Below, one piece after another: positions 61,849-64,000 of a DNA stretch of 64,000 bases (positions are counted from its first letter, which is position 1; each line of letters opens with the position of its first letter). The notes beneath the pieces are model-generated. The model did no database searches. It worked only from the letters and a program-made list of their open reading frames with translations, and was not told where the DNA came from. A program made the position numbers and the translations under genes. The stretch comes from Micromonospora sp. C95 (lineage in GTDB: Bacteria > Actinomycetota > Actinomycetes > Mycobacteriales > Micromonosporaceae), in the NCBI RefSeq assembly GCF_018070465.1, contig NZ_JAGPXT010000002.1:248001-312000 (forward strand), read 5' to 3'.

Positions 61849-62918
61849 GCCGGCACCTGCTCCTTCTGCCGCTGCGGCGACGACTGGGGCGGCGGTGGTG
61901 TCCCGGACCGTCGCCGGCGGAACTTCGCCCGGAAGGCCGGTGCCTGGATGAGGCAGACCGCGATGACGACGACCGCTTTGAACAGCAGCGCGGTCTGGGG
62001 TGAGATGTTCATGGCGTACACCGTGGTGGTGAGGGTCTGGATGATCAGGGCGCCGAGGATCGTGCCGCCGAGGTAGAACCGGCCACCGGCCAGCGACGTG
62101 CCGCCGATGACGACGGCGAGGATCGCGTCCAGTTCCACCCACAGGCCGGTGTTGTTGCCGTCGGCGCTGGAGACGTTCGCGGTCATCATGAACCCGGCGA
62201 TCGCGGCGCAGGCGGCGCTCACCACGTAGACGAGGAAGACGACCCGACCGGACCGGATGCCCGCCAGCCGGCTGGCCTCCCGGTTGCCGCCCACCGACTC
62301 GACGATCATGCCGAGCGCGGTGCGCCGGGTGAACGCCGCGACCAGCAGGGCCGCGGCCAGCGCGATGAAGATCGCCAAGGGCAGGGTCAACAGGTGCCCG
62401 AGCCCGATCGCCCGGTACGGACCGGAGTTGATGGTGATGATCTGGCCCTCGGCGACCAGCTGTGCGAGACCCCGGCCGGCCACCATCAGGATGAGCGTGG
62501 CGATGATCGGCTGGATGCCGATGACGGAGACCAGGACCCCGTTCCAGGCGCCCAGCGCCAGCGCGGCCCCGAGCGCCATCGCGAGCGCGGTCAGCACGGT
62601 GACGAGGTTGTCCTGATCCGGTGCCCGGCTGATGTAGAGGCAGGCGATGGCGCCGCTGATCGCGCACACCGAGCCGACCGACAGGTCGATACCGCCGGTG
62701 GAGATGACCAGGGTCATGCCAAGTGCGACCAGGATCAGCGGTGCGCTCAGCCGCAGGATGTCGATCGGGGTGCCGTACAGGTGCCCGTTGTTGACCTCGA
62801 CGGACAGGAACCCCGGGCGGTAGACGGTGTTCGCCGCCAGCATGACCACGAGCACGGCGACCGGCCAGAACAGCCGGTGGCCGAGCAGGGTACGGAAGCG
62901 GTTCCCGGCGTCGCTCAT
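61845..62918 (-). CDS. Ribose-type sugar ABC permease A (357 aa)
   Basis: ATG 62918 overlaps the ATPase stop by four bases. RbsC-type signature GMTLVISTGGIDLSVGSVCA, LAVVIGGTSLAGGRFYLGGT, and a Pro/Arg-rich cytoplasmic tail (RRRRSGTPPPPQSSPQRQKE). Resembles YtfT of E. coli. Forms the membrane channel with permease B. Confidence 0.92.
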   Translation of the reverse strand: MSDAGNRFRTLLGHRLFWPVAVLVVMLAANTVYRPGFLSVEVNNGHLYGTPIDILRLSAPLILVALGMTLVISTGGIDLSVGSVCAISGAIACLYISRAPDQDNLVTVLTALAMALGAALALGAWNGVLVSVIGIQPIIATLILMVAGRGLAQLVAEGQIITINSGPYRAIGLGHLLTLPLAIFIALAAALLVAAFTRRTALGMIVESVGGNREASRLAGIRSGRVVFLVYVVSAACAAIAGFMMTANVSSADGNNTGLWVELDAILAVVIGGTSLAGGRFYLGGTILGALIIQTLTTTVYAMNISPQTALLFKAVVVIAVCLIQAPAFRAKFRRRRSGTPPPPQSSPQRQKEQVPA

Positions 62919-64000
62919 CGGCTCGCCTCCTCGTGCTCGGCTCCGCTGGCGATGGTCTGCATCACCCGGTCGGCGTCCACAGTGTCGTCGTTGTCGAGCT
63001 GGGCGACCAGTTGACGGTCACGCATCACGGCGATCCGGTGACTCAGGCGCAGTACCTCCTCCAGTTCGGCGGAGATGAACAGCACCGCCATGCCACCGTC
63101 GGAGAGCTGTACCACCAGCTTCTGGATCTCGGCCTTCGCACCGATGTCGATGCCCCGGGTCGGCTCGTCCAGGATGAGCAGTCGCGGCTCGGTGATCAGC
63201 CAGCGGGCCAGCAGGACCTTCTGCTGGTTGCCGCCGGAGAGGTTGCGCACCGGCATCTCCGGGTTGGCCGGACGGATGCTCAACGCCTTGATGTACCGGT
63301 CGACCAGCTCGTCCTGACGACGGCGTGGAATCGGACGCAGCCAGCCCCGGGCCGCCTGCATGGCCAGGATCATGTTCTCCCGGACCGACAGGTCCGCGAT
63401 GATCCCCTCCGCCCGCCGGTTCTCCGAACAGAAGCCGATGCCCTGGTCGATCGCCTGCACCGGGTTGCGTAGGCCCGTGCGGGTGCCGTCCACCTGTACC
63501 TCGCCACGATCGGCGCGATCCGCGCCGAACAACAGCCGCGCCACCTCGGTACGCCCGGAGCCGAGCAGCCCGGCCAGGCCGACCACCTCCCCGGCGTGGA
63601 TGGTCAGGCTGAACGGAGCGACCGCACCCCGGCGGCCGAGGTTCGACACCTGGACGAACGGGGCACCGCCCTCGGTCGCCGTCGCCGTCTGCCGGGGGTG
63701 TTCCTCCATGAGTTCGAGAACGTCGAGCTCCTTGCCGATCATCTTCTCCACCAGCGCCAGCTGTGGCAGCTCGGCGATCGGGTACTCCCCCACCAGCGCG
63801 CCGTTGCGCAGCACGGTGATCCGGTCGGCGATGCCGTAGACCTGGTCGAGGAAGTGGGTCACGAAGAGGATGGCGATGCCCTCGTCCCGCAGCTGCCGCA
63901 TGATCCGGAACAGCTGCGCGACCTCGCCGGCGTCAAGGCTGGAGGTCGGCTCGTCCAGGATCAGCACTCGGGCCTGCACGTCGATCGCCCGGGCGATCGC
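62915..64000 (-). CDS. Ribose-type sugar ABC ATPase, 3' part
   Basis: The frame is open to the right edge (first visible codons AIARAIDVQARVLILDEPTS), so the N-terminal Walker A of the first domain is missing. Visible: Walker B of domain 1 (VLILDEPTSSLDAGEV), H-loop ILFVTHFLDQVYGI, then the second ABC domain with the degenerate Walker A GLAGLLGSGRTEVARLLFGA, signature NLSGGNQQKVLLARWLI and RLLILDEPTRGIDIGAKAEI. This two-domain layout is that of RbsA/AraG/XylG ATPases. First visible gene of the importer-araA operon; binding protein expected just upstream. Confidence 0.93.
   Translation of the reverse strand, partial: AIARAIDVQARVLILDEPTSSLDAGEVAQLFRIMRQLRDEGIAILFVTHFLDQVYGIADRITVLRNGALVGEYPIAELPQLALVEKMIGKELDVLELMEEHPRQTATATEGGAPFVQVSNLGRRGAVAPFSLTIHAGEVVGLAGLLGSGRTEVARLLFGADRADRGEVQVDGTRTGLRNPVQAIDQGIGFCSENRRAEGIIADLSVRENMILAMQAARGWLRPIPRRRQDELVDRYIKALSIRPANPEMPVRNLSGGNQQKVLLARWLITEPRLLILDEPTRGIDIGAKAEIQKLVVQLSDGGMAVLFISAELEEVLRLSHRIAVMRDRQLVAQLDNDDTVDADRVMQTIASGAEHEEASR

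Larger units (their letters stand above)
61683..61856. repeat. 80-bp tandem duplication between the two permease genes
   Basis: An 80-bp unit occurs twice without a mismatch (61683-61762 and 61763-61842), followed by the first 14 bases of a third copy (to 61856). The unit begins ACTCATGCCGGCACTCCGCT and ends TCGCTCGCTGACGCTC. Because 80 equals 84 minus 4, each copy makes a 28-codon frame whose start overlaps the previous stop. The unit resembles short repeats seen between genes in some actinobacteria. Confidence 0.9.

Overview
The window is high-GC (about 70%) actinobacterial DNA with frequent GTG starts, four-base ATGA/GTGA stop-start overlaps, Tat/Sec-secreted polysaccharidases with CBM2/CBM13 modules, and small Cys-rich proteins of a kind I associate with Micromonosporaceae. 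A Micromonospora-like soil or plant-associated organism is the best guess; this rests on family knowledge, not on a search. No tRNA, rRNA, CRISPR array or intact insertion sequence was seen.

Layout. (1) 1-793: 3' part of a zinc-type alcohol dehydrogenase. (2) 0.9-10.4 kb: accessory region of lower and uneven GC with orphan genes, a broken small membrane-protein gene (1598-1971), an XRE-regulator remnant (3285-3369), a four-gene overlapping operon of small, mostly Cys-containing proteins (4361 to 3417, minus), an intact XRE regulator with CATGTC palindromes, a NUDIX hydrolase, a HIRAN protein, and a three-Cys-motif (DUF5131/Gp37-Gp68) protein facing its partner TcmP. (3) 10.4-17.2 kb: MFS exporter divergent from a Rieske oxygenase / 75-residue protein / ferredoxin-reductase operon with an IclR regulator, then TetR/aldo-keto reductase and a MarR regulator. 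(4) 17.3-25.6 kb: CoA-dependent catabolic operon (SDR, amidohydrolase, MaoC hydratase, acyl-CoA ligase) facing a PaaX regulator and a NitT/TauT-type ABC importer with two different permeases. (5) 25.7-36.8 kb: large LuxR-type ATPase regulator, TetR regulator, complete Liv-type ABC importer and two coupled acyl-CoA dehydrogenases. (6) 36.8-46.1 kb: secreted polyester hydrolase/cutinase, secreted GH-A enzyme with FN3 and CBM2, GH19 chitinase, AidB-like acyl-CoA dehydrogenase with TetR, a MarR-GNAT fusion and an MFS exporter. (7) 46.2-64 kb: arabinoxylan/arabinogalactan island: GH127, GH10 xylanase, LacI regulator, GH27, two GH43 enzymes, L-arabinose isomerase and a ribose-type ABC importer running off the right edge.

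How it works together. In the last island secreted enzymes would release arabinose, xylose and galactose, the ABC system would import pentose and AraA would start arabinose catabolism. Five copies of a lac-operator-like palindrome (consensus TGTKAGCGATAACA) precede four of these transcription units and the island encodes one LacI-family regulator, so a local regulon is a strong inference. The middle regions look like substrate-specific import plus CoA-thioester catabolism, each with its own local regulator and palindromic operator.

Most notable: the 80-bp tandem duplication between the two sugar permeases that builds two 27-codon mini-ORFs, each coupled by ATGA overlaps; the lac-like regulon; a cutinase with the hallmarks of PET-hydrolysing enzymes; and the three-Cys-motif/TcmP pair in the accessory island.
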